Assembly (NCBI GenBank): GCA_964511215.1
Contig: CAZEER010000037.1
Coordinates: 1 to 23,182 of the forward strand
From: CAZEER01 sp964511215
GTDB lineage: Bacteria; Fidelibacterota; Marinisomatia; Marinisomatales; UBA1611
Reading direction: 5' to 3'
DNA length: 23,182 bases
The notes beneath the pieces were generated by a model. It did no database searches, was not told where the DNA came from, and worked only from the letters and a program-made list of their open reading frames with translations. Shown in pieces: positions 1-7,163 of this stretch (the stretch's first letter is position 1; the number at the start of each line of letters is the position of its first letter). Position numbers and translations under genes: made by a program.

Positions 1-3
1 CCT

Positions 4-693
4 ATGGCTTCATTGCCATTGGGCTTTATTTATTTAATCTTTATTTTAATTCAATTTAAAGAATCTTTAAACACTGAAACCGATACAAAACCTAATATAT
101 CAGAAAATAAAATCGAAGAGACATTCCTAAAGAATGAAAAAAAACAAGTTGACATAATAAAGGAACCAATAGTAGAGGAAACTCTCGAAAAACCAATTAC
201 TTTATTACCAAAACAAAAAACAATCAAAAATAATATGGTGATAAAAAATACTATTGAACCAAAAAAGGTAGTCGAAAATAAAAGGGAAAATATTAAACCC
301 AAAAAAAATAAATCAAAGGAAAATAGTAAAAAGCCTGATAACATAGAAAAACAACTAGTGTTAAAAGATATCAAAATTTGTAAAGGAATTCAGAATAGAA
401 AGCCTGTAGATATAGGGGTTGAGTTTGCCAATTCTGTTGACTCATTATATTGTTATACTCGGATACAAAATTTGGGGAAAAAAAAGGAGGTTCGGCATAT
501 ATGGTATTTTGAGAATCAAATTATGACCCAAGTGAGATATAATGTAAAAAAATCAAATATTTATAGATCTTGGACAAAGAAGACGATATTACCATATCAT
601 GTTGGAAATTGGAGAGTTGATGTTCAAGATCAAAATGGAACTATTATTGGATCAAAAAAATTCAGAATTACAACTTCTACCAATTCAAATTAA
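4..693 (+). CDS. DUF2914-domain membrane-anchored protein (possibly 5'-truncated)
   Basis: The C-terminal ~100 residues (about 120-222) fit the DUF2914 pattern: an early Cys in KICKGIQNRKP, then LYCYTRI, HIWYFE, a basic RSWTKKTILP stretch and the closing GNWRVDVQDQNGTIIG. DUF2914 has no established biochemical role; it is usually found in envelope-associated proteins. The N-terminus has one hydrophobic segment (residues ~4-18) that could anchor the protein in the inner membrane. It is followed by ~95 residues very rich in Lys, Glu and Asn, which look like a disordered linker. The reading frame is open to the window edge, so the ATG at 4 may be internal and the hydrophobic segment may be the last of several. 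The stop at 691-693 lies inside the region where the next gene could start, which suggests cotranscription. Confidence 0.7.
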   Translation: MASLPLGFIYLIFILIQFKESLNTETDTKPNISENKIEETFLKNEKKQVDIIKEPIVEETLEKPITLLPKQKTIKNNMVIKNTIEPKKVVENKRENIKPKKNKSKENSKKPDNIEKQLVLKDIKICKGIQNRKPVDIGVEFANSVDSLYCYTRIQNLGKKKEVRHIWYFENQIMTQVRYNVKKSNIYRSWTKKTILPYHVGNWRVDVQDQNGTIIGSKKFRITTSTNSN

Positions 694-1636
694 ATTAATA
701 TCACTGGTAATCTCCATATGTTTATTCTCTTGTGGGGGGGTTATAAAAAAGGATACAATTCCAATGAATTGGACCGCCTTTGATTTGGATTTACCAGATG
801 GAATCGAAATCTACTCTGGAGAAAATGTAGAAATTCCACTTAAAGCTTGGGTTGCTAAAATTAATATATCCGATCAAAATTTATCGGTCAATATACTCTC
901 ATCATCTGATAGGGACCGTAAAGAAACTCCACAACAATTTTTAGAAAATACAGGTGCACGAGTAGTAATAAATGGCGGATTTTTCAATTCTGAAAAAATA
1001 CCGGCTCAACATGTTGGCTTACTAAAAACTAAATATCGATTAGAAGAACCAGCGAGTCATTCTGTATATAGAGATTCAAAGAAATATTTTATATCAAGAG
1101 GTGCTTTTGGTGTAAAACCTGATGGTAGTGTTGATATTGCATGGTGTTCAACAAAAAATGATTCAATATTCGAATGGAAACGTCCTCTATTTAATAGACC
1201 CGGTTTTTCAAATGATTCCATACCATTTAAAGACTCCAAATATTGGGATGTGAGAGATGCTCTTCACGCAGGACCAGTGTTAATTTCTAATGGTAAAATC
1301 GATTTAACATTAGTAGATGAAGTATTTTTTAATACTCCAGTAGCTGGTGTACAACCCAGATCTGCGGTTGGATACACAAAAAATAATGAATTAATTATAA
1401 TGGTAGTAGACGGAAGGCAAATAGATAGTCGAGGTGTTTACCTTGAAGAGCTTGCAATTATGATGAAAGAGTTTAAATGTGAAGAAGCATTGAACCTTGA
1501 TGGAGGTGGTTCTAGTGCAATAGTGGCAGATAGTAGACTATTAAATAGACCTTCTGGTAGAACCAGCCAAAGAGAGGTTATGTCATCGATAGGAATTTTT
1601 TATAATAAAAGCAAGGCAAGTAATGTCGATTTTTAA
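635..1636 (+). CDS. Phosphodiester glycosidase family (NAGPA/DUF2233) probable lipoprotein
   Basis: The C-terminal half carries the phosphodiester glycosidase (NAGPA-type, PF09992) signature: VINGGFFN, PRSAVGYT, VVDGR, then LNLDGGGSSA and a closing RPSGRTSQRE segment. In this family the enzyme removes a sugar from a phosphodiester-linked glycan; the substrate here is unknown. A hydrophobic stretch ending LFSC|GG (Cys codon 731-733) reads as a lipobox, so the protein is probably a lipid-anchored periplasmic or outer-membrane enzyme. The start is uncertain. ATG 635 is the nearest ATG to the signal peptide (ATG 599 and 620 lie further up), but all of them give an acidic leader and overlap the DUF2914 gene. 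An ATT at 683 would give a textbook 16-residue lipoprotein signal with an 11-base overlap. The stop overlaps the DedA start by 14 bases. Confidence 0.85.
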   Translation: MELLLDQKNSELQLLPIQIKLISLVISICLFSCGGVIKKDTIPMNWTAFDLDLPDGIEIYSGENVEIPLKAWVAKINISDQNLSVNILSSSDRDRKETPQQFLENTGARVVINGGFFNSEKIPAQHVGLLKTKYRLEEPASHSVYRDSKKYFISRGAFGVKPDGSVDIAWCSTKNDSIFEWKRPLFNRPGFSNDSIPFKDSKYWDVRDALHAGPVLISNGKIDLTLVDEVFFNTPVAGVQPRSAVGYTKNNELIIMVVDGRQIDSRGVYLEELAIMMKEFKCEEALNLDGGGSSAIVADSRLLNRPSGRTSQREVMSSIGIFYNKSKASNVDF

Positions 1637-2240
1637 AAAATTATATTTCTGGATGTTATCTTGGTCAGATAAACCATCTGGACCAGTTGCCCTTGGAATA
1701 TTTTCTTTTTCTGAAGCTATCTTTTTCCCTATTCCGCCAGATACGTTACTTATACCTCTTGCATTAGGTAAAAGAGAAAAAGCTTTATATTTTGCATTTA
1801 TTTGTAGTATATGTTCTATCCTTGGTGGAACATTAGCATATACACTTGGTGCGTGGCTTTGGTGGGAAGATTTAAATCTATATTCAAACTTTGCAAAATT
1901 CTTTTTTGATCATATACCCGGATTTACCCCAGCAGCTTTCGATAGAGTGAAAGAATTATATGATAAATATAATTTTATGATAATCTTTACAGCAGGTTTT
2001 ACACCTATACCTTTTAAACTATTCACAATAAGCGCTGGCTCATTTAAAATAAACTTTCCACTTTTTATTTTAGCGAGTACTCTAAGTCGGAGTGCACGAT
2101 TTTTTATAGTAGCGTTTTTAATTAAACTTTATGGCGATCCAATAAATTATTTTATTGATAAATATTTTAATATTATTGCTATTGTATTTACGATCTTACT
2201 GTTTGGAGGTTTTGCATTATTAAATTTTATTTTAATTTGA
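1623..2240 (+). CDS. YqaA-type DedA (SNARE-associated/VTT) membrane protein
   Basis: This is a 205-residue polytopic membrane protein of the DedA/VTT superfamily, closest in style to short YqaA-like members. Visible signatures are SEAIFFPIPPDTLLIPLAL near residues 30-50, where family members carry a conserved E and P-x-P-x-D/E motif in a re-entrant loop. A second half follows with FTAGFTPIPFKLFTISAG (about 123-140) and an Arg-containing STLSRSARFF. DedA proteins are implicated in membrane-lipid (undecaprenyl-phosphate or phospholipid) translocation and envelope homeostasis; whether this YqaA branch transports a lipid is not shown. About five hydrophobic segments can be counted. The ATG at 1623 lies within the end of the glycosidase gene (14-base overlap), so translational coupling is likely. 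Confidence 0.88.
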   Translation: MSIFKKLYFWMLSWSDKPSGPVALGIFSFSEAIFFPIPPDTLLIPLALGKREKALYFAFICSICSILGGTLAYTLGAWLWWEDLNLYSNFAKFFFDHIPGFTPAAFDRVKELYDKYNFMIIFTAGFTPIPFKLFTISAGSFKINFPLFILASTLSRSARFFIVAFLIKLYGDPINYFIDKYFNIIAIVFTILLFGGFALLNFILI

Positions 2241-2248
2241 CCGATATC

Positions 2249-2281
2249 AAAATATTTCCTAAATCAATACAAAAATATTTT
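2249..2281 (+). terminator. Possible weak terminator hairpin after the DedA gene
   Basis: A perfect 9-bp inverted repeat (AAAATATTT / AAATATTTT, arms 2249-2257 and 2273-2281) with a 15-base loop lies 8 bases after the DedA stop and is followed within two bases by a run of six T (2283-2288). The stem is entirely A-T, so it is weak, and chance repeats are common in sequence this AT-rich. The rest of the 141-base interval up to 2381 has a second short repeat (CTAATA/TATTAG at 2303-2323), no recognisable sigma70 promoter and no Shine-Dalgarno sequence before the next ATG. Confidence 0.3.
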
Positions 2282-2381
2282 ATTTTTTGAGTAATATATA
2301 GGCTAATAAGAAAAATCTATTAGAATATATTTAATTTTATCATTGTTGTTTTTCTAAAGATGCTCTTATATATTCATTATT

Positions 2382-2936
2382 ATGTATAAACCTTTTCAAA
2401 ATACTTCTGAAGAGAATGAAGAATGGTATGAAGGATTTAGCTCCTCAAGTGACGAAGATATTATGATAACTGATGCTGTAAAAATACAAGATCCAATTTC
2501 CAGCCTAAATCTAACATCTCCGTTAGTTGTAGAGACTGGTACAAGTCTAAAGAATGCTCTTAAACTACTTCAAGATGAACAACAGAATTGCCTACTCATC
2601 ATCAGAAATGAAAACATCACAGGTATTTTAACTGAGAGAGATATATTACTTAAAGTTACCGGAAAAGGATTTGATCTAGGTTTGGTCACTGTTGATGAAT
2701 TTATGACTGAAAATCCTGAATATCTTTCTCCTGAGGATCCAATCGCATATGCATTAAATAAAATGTATGTAGGAGGATTTAGACATGTGCCTATTGTAGA
2801 TGATGAATTACGACCAATTGGTCTTATTAGTATTAGTGATATTATATCTACTATAGCCGATTATTTTAGTCGAGAAATTATAAATTTACCACCTATAAAT
2901 AGATCAATAGATAAAAATCAACAAGAAGGTGGTTAA
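2382..2936 (+). CDS. CBS-domain pair protein
   Basis: A 184-residue soluble protein with two tandem CBS motifs (Bateman module). CBS1 covers about residues 45-93 (VVETGTSLKNALKLL, then GILTERDILLKV) and CBS2 about 104-163 (VDEFMTENPEYLSPEDP, then FRHVPIVDDE and GLISISDI). Such modules bind adenosine nucleotides and act as sensors. There is no attached catalytic or membrane domain, so the partner must be another protein. The first ~30 residues are acidic and Ser/Glu-rich and look disordered. It precedes the RimB-like/RimK pair with a 38-base gap, so shared transcription is possible, but nothing in the sequence proves a functional link. The ATG has no obvious ribosome-binding site. Confidence 0.9.
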   Translation: MYKPFQNTSEENEEWYEGFSSSSDEDIMITDAVKIQDPISSLNLTSPLVVETGTSLKNALKLLQDEQQNCLLIIRNENITGILTERDILLKVTGKGFDLGLVTVDEFMTENPEYLSPEDPIAYALNKMYVGGFRHVPIVDDELRPIGLISISDIISTIADYFSREIINLPPINRSIDKNQQEGG

Positions 2937-2974
2937 TTCATCTTTGATATCTTTTTAGTGTCTTTTAATCATAG

Positions 2975-3436
2975 ATGAGTAAAAGAAAAACATCTTTTAC
3001 AGATACAAGTTTAATTCATATAGGATGGAGAGAGTGGATATACCTTCCTTTGCACAAAAACTTTGCTATTAAAGCAAAAATAGATTCAGGGGCCCAATCA
3101 TCATCCATCCATGCAACCCATTTAGTGAAGTATGTGAAAAATGGTCAAGACAGAATTAAATTTAGAATATATCAATCAAAAAAGAGTCTAGACCTTGATA
3201 AAATTCTCTTAAACTATAAAAAGGTCACTAACTCTTTTGGAGATTCTGAAATTAGACCGGTTATTGAAATGAGAATTAAATTAGGTAATTCCTCATGGAA
3301 AACACAGATTACTCTTTCTAGAAGATCAGGTCTTTCATATTCAATGTTAATAGGTAGAAATAGTTTAAAAAAGAAACACATTATTCATTCTCATAAATCA
3401 TACTTAACTGGTATTAATGGTAAAAATTATACATGA
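2975..3436 (+). CDS. RimB-like retropepsin-type (PF05618, 'ATP-dependent zinc protease') protein
   Basis: A 153-residue protein matching the PF05618 family, historically called ATP-dependent zinc protease and now viewed as a retropepsin-like aspartic protease fold. The active-site-like motif is KIDSGAQSSSIHA with Asp37-Ser38-Gly39, equivalent to the D-T/S-G of aspartic proteases. A second conserved stretch is MLIGRNSL near residues 124-131. In Pseudomonas RimB partners RimK: RimK adds glutamates to the C-terminus of ribosomal protein S6 and RimB removes them. The gene ends with ATGA shared with rimK (4-base overlap), which strongly supports a paired role here. Its target, whether S6 or another protein or metabolite, cannot be told from sequence. 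Confidence 0.85.
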   Translation: MSKRKTSFTDTSLIHIGWREWIYLPLHKNFAIKAKIDSGAQSSSIHATHLVKYVKNGQDRIKFRIYQSKKSLDLDKILLNYKKVTNSFGDSEIRPVIEMRIKLGNSSWKTQITLSRRSGLSYSMLIGRNSLKKKHIIHSHKSYLTGINGKNYT

Positions 3437-4329
3437 ATATTTTCATCCTTTCACGAAATAAAAATTTATATTCGACAAGTAGGATAGTTGAAGCAGGTCA
3501 AAATCGAGGTCATTTAGTTAGGGTAATTGATTATATGCGTTGCTACATGAATATTACCTCAGATAAACCAATAGTATATTATGGTGGTGAGTCACTCGGT
3601 ATTGTTGATGCTGTAATTCCTAGGATAGGAGCGTCAAATACTTTTTACGGCACTGCAGTTGTAAGGCAATTTGAAACAATGGACTCATACTGCATTAATT
3701 CATCTGTCTCTATATCTAATTCACGAGATAAGCTACGATCAATGCAAATACTAGCTCAGGCAGGTATCAATATGCCAATGACAGGTTTCGCGAGTCATAC
3801 AAAAGATATTGAAGGTGTTATTGAATCGGTAGGTAGTACTCCTCTGATCATGAAATTGTTACAGGGTACTCAAGGTCAAGGCATAGTTTTAGCTGAAACT
3901 AGAAAAGCCGCAGAATCTGTCATGAGTGCATTTAGACAATTAGATGCTGATATAATGGTCCAAGAATATATTAAAGAATCAGCTGGTACTGATATTAGAG
4001 CTTTTATTGTTGGTGAAGAAGTTGTAGCTACAATGAAGAGGACCGCTCCCCTAGGGGAATTTAGATCAAATGTACATCTTGGTAGTAAAATTGAAAGAGT
4101 AGATATTTCCTCAAAAGAAAAAGATATTGCAGTAAGTGCAGCAAAAATTCTTGGTCTATCTGTCGCTGGTGTTGATTTTATGAGATCTCGACGCGGTCCA
4201 CTTATTTTGGAAGTGAATTCTTCCCCTGGTCTTCAAGGAATAGAAGCATGTTCCGGGGTGGATGTTGCGAATAAAATCATTTCGTATATTGAATCTAAAA
4301 AATTAGTTAATGCAAACAATTCTAATTAA
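3433..4329 (+). CDS. rimK: RimK-family alpha-L-glutamate ligase (ATP-grasp)
   Basis: At 298 residues it is the length of E. coli RimK (300). It has the family N-terminal domain (MNIFILSRNKNLYST, then VIPRIGAS at 62-69) and an ATP-grasp domain. The ATP-grasp part includes SRDKLRSMQILAQAGI (97-112), the nucleotide-binding Lys141, a Gly-rich GTQGQGIVLAE loop (145-155), the VQEYI strand (176-180), Asp248 and the metal-ligand strand LILEVNSSPGLQGIE with Glu260 and Asn262. RimK enzymes use ATP to add glutamate, classically to the C-terminus of ribosomal protein S6, though relatives glutamylate other targets. It is coupled to the RimB-like gene by an ATGA overlap. The next gene starts 54 bases on and seems unrelated. 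Confidence 0.92.
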   Translation: MNIFILSRNKNLYSTSRIVEAGQNRGHLVRVIDYMRCYMNITSDKPIVYYGGESLGIVDAVIPRIGASNTFYGTAVVRQFETMDSYCINSSVSISNSRDKLRSMQILAQAGINMPMTGFASHTKDIEGVIESVGSTPLIMKLLQGTQGQGIVLAETRKAAESVMSAFRQLDADIMVQEYIKESAGTDIRAFIVGEEVVATMKRTAPLGEFRSNVHLGSKIERVDISSKEKDIAVSAAKILGLSVAGVDFMRSRRGPLILEVNSSPGLQGIEACSGVDVANKIISYIESKKLVNANNSN

Positions 4330-4383
4330 ACAAATTTATAGTGTTAATTTCTATTAGATACATTTGAATAATATCAATCAAAA

Positions 4384-5742
4384 ATGAGAAAAATTAATTT
4401 TATAATTTTAGGATCCCTGCTATTTCATTTAAACGCAGATGAATTGATTGATAAATATAAATATAAAAAGATAGCCACAGATATTATCGAAACTATTTCT
4501 AATGATAGTACAGCCTACAAACGATTAGAGTACCTATGTTATAATTTTGGACCTCGTCTTAGTGGTTCAAAAAATTTAGAAAAATCCATAAACTGGATTA
4601 TCAAGGAAATGAAAAATGATGGCATAAAAAACGTAAAGGGTGAACGAGTAAAAGTACCCGTATGGGTTAGAGGAGAAGAATCAGTCACCTTGCTCCAGCC
4701 ATTTAATAAAAAACTTACAATGCTTGGGTTAGGCGGGAGTGTGTCAACGCCAAAAGGAGGATTAACGTCTGACGTAATAGTAGTAAAGGATTATTTAGAA
4801 TTGGAAAGAGTCTCAAAAAATATTCGAGGAAAAATAGTTCTTTTCGATGCACCATTTACTACTTATGGAGAGACGGTTTCCTATAGATATTCTGGTGCTA
4901 GTGTGGCTGCAAAGTATGGCGCAATCGCTAGCTTAATCCGATCAGTCGGTCCTTGGTCTATGGATACGCCTCATACTGGTGTCATGGCTTACGATGAAAA
5001 ATATAGAAAAATTCCACATGCAGCTTTAACTCTAGAAGATGCAATGATGCTTGGGAGATTATATAAAAGTGGCAAGAAGGTTACTCTAAATATTAAAATG
5101 AATGCAAAAACTGTCGCTGATAGGTGGTCCAGAAATATAATCGGAGAGATTGTCGGGAATCAATATCCTGAGGAAATTATTATTGTGGGCGGACATATCG
5201 ATTCTTGGGATGTAGGGCAAGGTGCTCATGATGATGGTGGTGGATGTATTGCGTCTTGGGAAGTATTACGATTAATTAAAAAGTTAAATCTCCAACCAAA
5301 ACGAACAATCAGATGTGTAATGTGGACAAATGAGGAAAATGGTGGCAGAGGAAATAAAGCATACAGAGATATGCATTTAAATGAGTTAGATAATCATGTG
5401 CTTGCCATAGAATCCGATGGGGGAGTTTTTGCACCACAAGGATTTGGATTCTCCGGAAGTGATCAAGCCTTTAATATTATAAAGGAGATTCATCAATTAC
5501 TTAAACCCATTAATGCGCATAACGTTTCATCAGGTGGAAGAGCCGCAGATATAGCACCGTTGAATGATCTAGGTGTACCAGTTATGTCATTAAAAGTTGA
5601 TGGATCAAAATATTTTTGGTACCACCATACTAGTGCAGACACATTTGATAAAATCAACTTTGATGAATTTAATAATTGTATAGCAGCAATGGCTATTATG
5701 GCATACGTTGTTGCTGATCTTGATAAACCACTCCCAAGATGA
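4384..5742 (+). CDS. Secreted M28 metallopeptidase, carboxypeptidase Q-like
   Basis: A 452-residue M28-family di-zinc exopeptidase related to carboxypeptidase Q/PGCP. A short signal peptide (MRKINFIILGSLLFHLNA) predicts export. An inserted PA-like domain lies around residues 100-235. The metal site is complete: His271 and Asp273 in GGHIDSWD, bridging Asp283 in AHDDGGG, the catalytic/ligand pair Glu317-Glu318 in TNEENGG, Asp345 in ESDGG and a final His in WYHHTSADT (His414/415). Family members remove N-terminal residues or cleave dipeptides in the periplasm or outside the cell, which suits peptide scavenging. No neighbour is obviously tied to it, though released amino acids could feed the lysine-degradation genes that follow. 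A hairpin overlaps its stop codon. Confidence 0.92.
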   Translation: MRKINFIILGSLLFHLNADELIDKYKYKKIATDIIETISNDSTAYKRLEYLCYNFGPRLSGSKNLEKSINWIIKEMKNDGIKNVKGERVKVPVWVRGEESVTLLQPFNKKLTMLGLGGSVSTPKGGLTSDVIVVKDYLELERVSKNIRGKIVLFDAPFTTYGETVSYRYSGASVAAKYGAIASLIRSVGPWSMDTPHTGVMAYDEKYRKIPHAALTLEDAMMLGRLYKSGKKVTLNIKMNAKTVADRWSRNIIGEIVGNQYPEEIIIVGGHIDSWDVGQGAHDDGGGCIASWEVLRLIKKLNLQPKRTIRCVMWTNEENGGRGNKAYRDMHLNELDNHVLAIESDGGVFAPQGFGFSGSDQAFNIIKEIHQLLKPINAHNVSSGGRAADIAPLNDLGVPVMSLKVDGSKYFWYHHTSADTFDKINFDEFNNCIAAMAIMAYVVADLDKPLPR

Positions 5743-5761
5743 TAATTTTATTTATTATCAT
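5739..5761 (+). terminator. Hairpin overlapping the M28 gene stop codon
   Basis: An 8-bp perfect inverted repeat (ATGATAAT at 5739-5746, ATTATCAT at 5754-5761) with a 7-base loop begins on the stop codon of the peptidase gene (TGA 5740-5742). There is no strong T-run after it, so it may be a weak terminator or an mRNA 3'-end stabiliser rather than a classical intrinsic terminator. The rest of the 87-base gap before the aminotransferase is AT-rich. It is too short for a lysine riboswitch and shows no convincing promoter. Confidence 0.3.
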
Positions 5762-5829
5762 TCCTATTTGAAATATTGACCTTAAATTTCTCGACATTTT
5801 TTCTTTATAAAACATAAAAATACATACTT

Positions 5830-7161
5830 ATGAACTCAGTTAGCATCTCTGGTTATGGTGACAACCTGACCGTTAATGGAATCAGAATTGGGGACCTCAC
5901 TCCTAGTGATCACGAATCCATTGAAAATCAGAAGGGAGGACAAAATTATTCTCCATTAGAAAATATTGTTGTATCAAAAGTAAAGGATTCATCTACACTC
6001 ATAGCTAGAAAGCCAGATCCTGATGATATAAAAAAATATATTGAGACCGAGTTAATTGATGGTCTTTGTTGTTATTCTGCTGTGAATCAGGGTCAACTTA
6101 ATAAGACAATTGTCGATTCTGTAATTAAGCATCTTGAGGAAGAAAAACTTCCTACAGTTCCTAGGTCTATTAGACATAAATACATGAGTGCATTTCTATT
6201 AGCCGCAACCGGAATTACAGGTATGGATAAGGTTGTGCCTAAGGTTGCAGGGGTAGAATCTTGGGAGCTTTCATTTAAAATAAGTAGACGCTGGGGATTT
6301 TATAAAAAAGGAATACCTGAAAATGAAATAATTATTGTTGGTGCTTCTGGAAATTTTCATGGCCGATCTGTAGCTGCAATCTCCATGTCAGATGATCAAG
6401 AATCGCGTATTGGATTTGGTCCCTTTTTACCTGGGATAGAACTTGTAACATATAATGATATTCAATCACTAGAGGATCTGTTTATTAAGAAAGGCGATAG
6501 AATTGCAAGTTTCATGGTCGAGCCAATACAGGGGGAGGCTGGTGTCATTGTACCTGATGATGATTATTTTCCAAAAGTCGCAGCTTTATGCAAAAAATAT
6601 AATGTCTTATTATGCATGGATGAGGTTCAGACAGGATTTGGAAGAACAGGCGAAAATTTTGCACATCAATTATTTGGAGTGAAACCAGATATCATGGGTT
6701 GTGGTAAGGCAGCGGGTGGTGGTATCCTACCGGTGTCATTTGTCGCAGGAAAAAAAGATGTTATTGATGTATTAACACCTGGTAGTGAAGGTTCTACATT
6801 TGGTGGCTATCCATTAGCATCAGTGGTTGGTACATATGCTATTAAAGTATTAGTGGATGAAAATCTTGCTAGGAATGCAAAGACTCAAGGGCTATATCTA
6901 ATGAATAATCTGAACTCTATAAAGAATGATTTTCCTGATAAAATAAAAGAGGTAAGAGGCAAGGGTCTTTTGACAGCATTTGAAATGCATAACGAAAAGC
7001 ATCTTGATGGTCACAAGGTTTCCGTGGAACTTTTAAATCATGGTGTTTATGCAAAAGAAACCCATCATTCAACAGTTCGTCTAGCACCAGCTTTAACGAT
7101 AAATAATAATCAGATCGATCGATTGTCTGATGCGATCCACTCTGTGATAAAGGACCTATAA
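5830..7161 (+). CDS. Class III PLP aminotransferase, divergent ornithine aminotransferase-like
   Basis: A 443-residue fold-type I aminotransferase resembling ornithine aminotransferases: YSAVNQGQ (82-89), FHGRSV (176-181), EPIQGEAGV (231-239), MDEVQTGFGRTG (263-274, cofactor Asp264), the presumed Schiff-base Lys293 in CGKAAGGG, and GSEGSTFGGYPLA. Ornithine aminotransferase converts ornithine to glutamate semialdehyde, but this enzyme is unusual. The PLP-phosphate turn, normally N-T/S-G-x-E-A, reads VAGVESW (139-145). The usual aromatic 'D-x-x-G-K/R-x-Y-x-D' stretch is replaced by a longer PDPDDIKKYIETELID (62-77). About 35 extra residues precede the family's N-Y-x-P segment. It sits 2 bases before an ALDH7 gene and near lat, so a role in lysine or another diamine's catabolism is inferred. 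The substrate is not proven. Confidence 0.85.
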   Translation: MNSVSISGYGDNLTVNGIRIGDLTPSDHESIENQKGGQNYSPLENIVVSKVKDSSTLIARKPDPDDIKKYIETELIDGLCCYSAVNQGQLNKTIVDSVIKHLEEEKLPTVPRSIRHKYMSAFLLAATGITGMDKVVPKVAGVESWELSFKISRRWGFYKKGIPENEIIIVGASGNFHGRSVAAISMSDDQESRIGFGPFLPGIELVTYNDIQSLEDLFIKKGDRIASFMVEPIQGEAGVIVPDDDYFPKVAALCKKYNVLLCMDEVQTGFGRTGENFAHQLFGVKPDIMGCGKAAGGGILPVSFVAGKKDVIDVLTPGSEGSTFGGYPLASVVGTYAIKVLVDENLARNAKTQGLYLMNNLNSIKNDFPDKIKEVRGKGLLTAFEMHNEKHLDGHKVSVELLNHGVYAKETHHSTVRLAPALTINNNQIDRLSDAIHSVIKDL

Positions 7162-7163
7162 AT

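Noticed and set aside
5743..5829. A lysine riboswitch or other leader control before the lysine-degradation genes.
   Set aside because: The gap is only 87 bases, about half of what a lysine riboswitch needs, and no conserved helices are seen.
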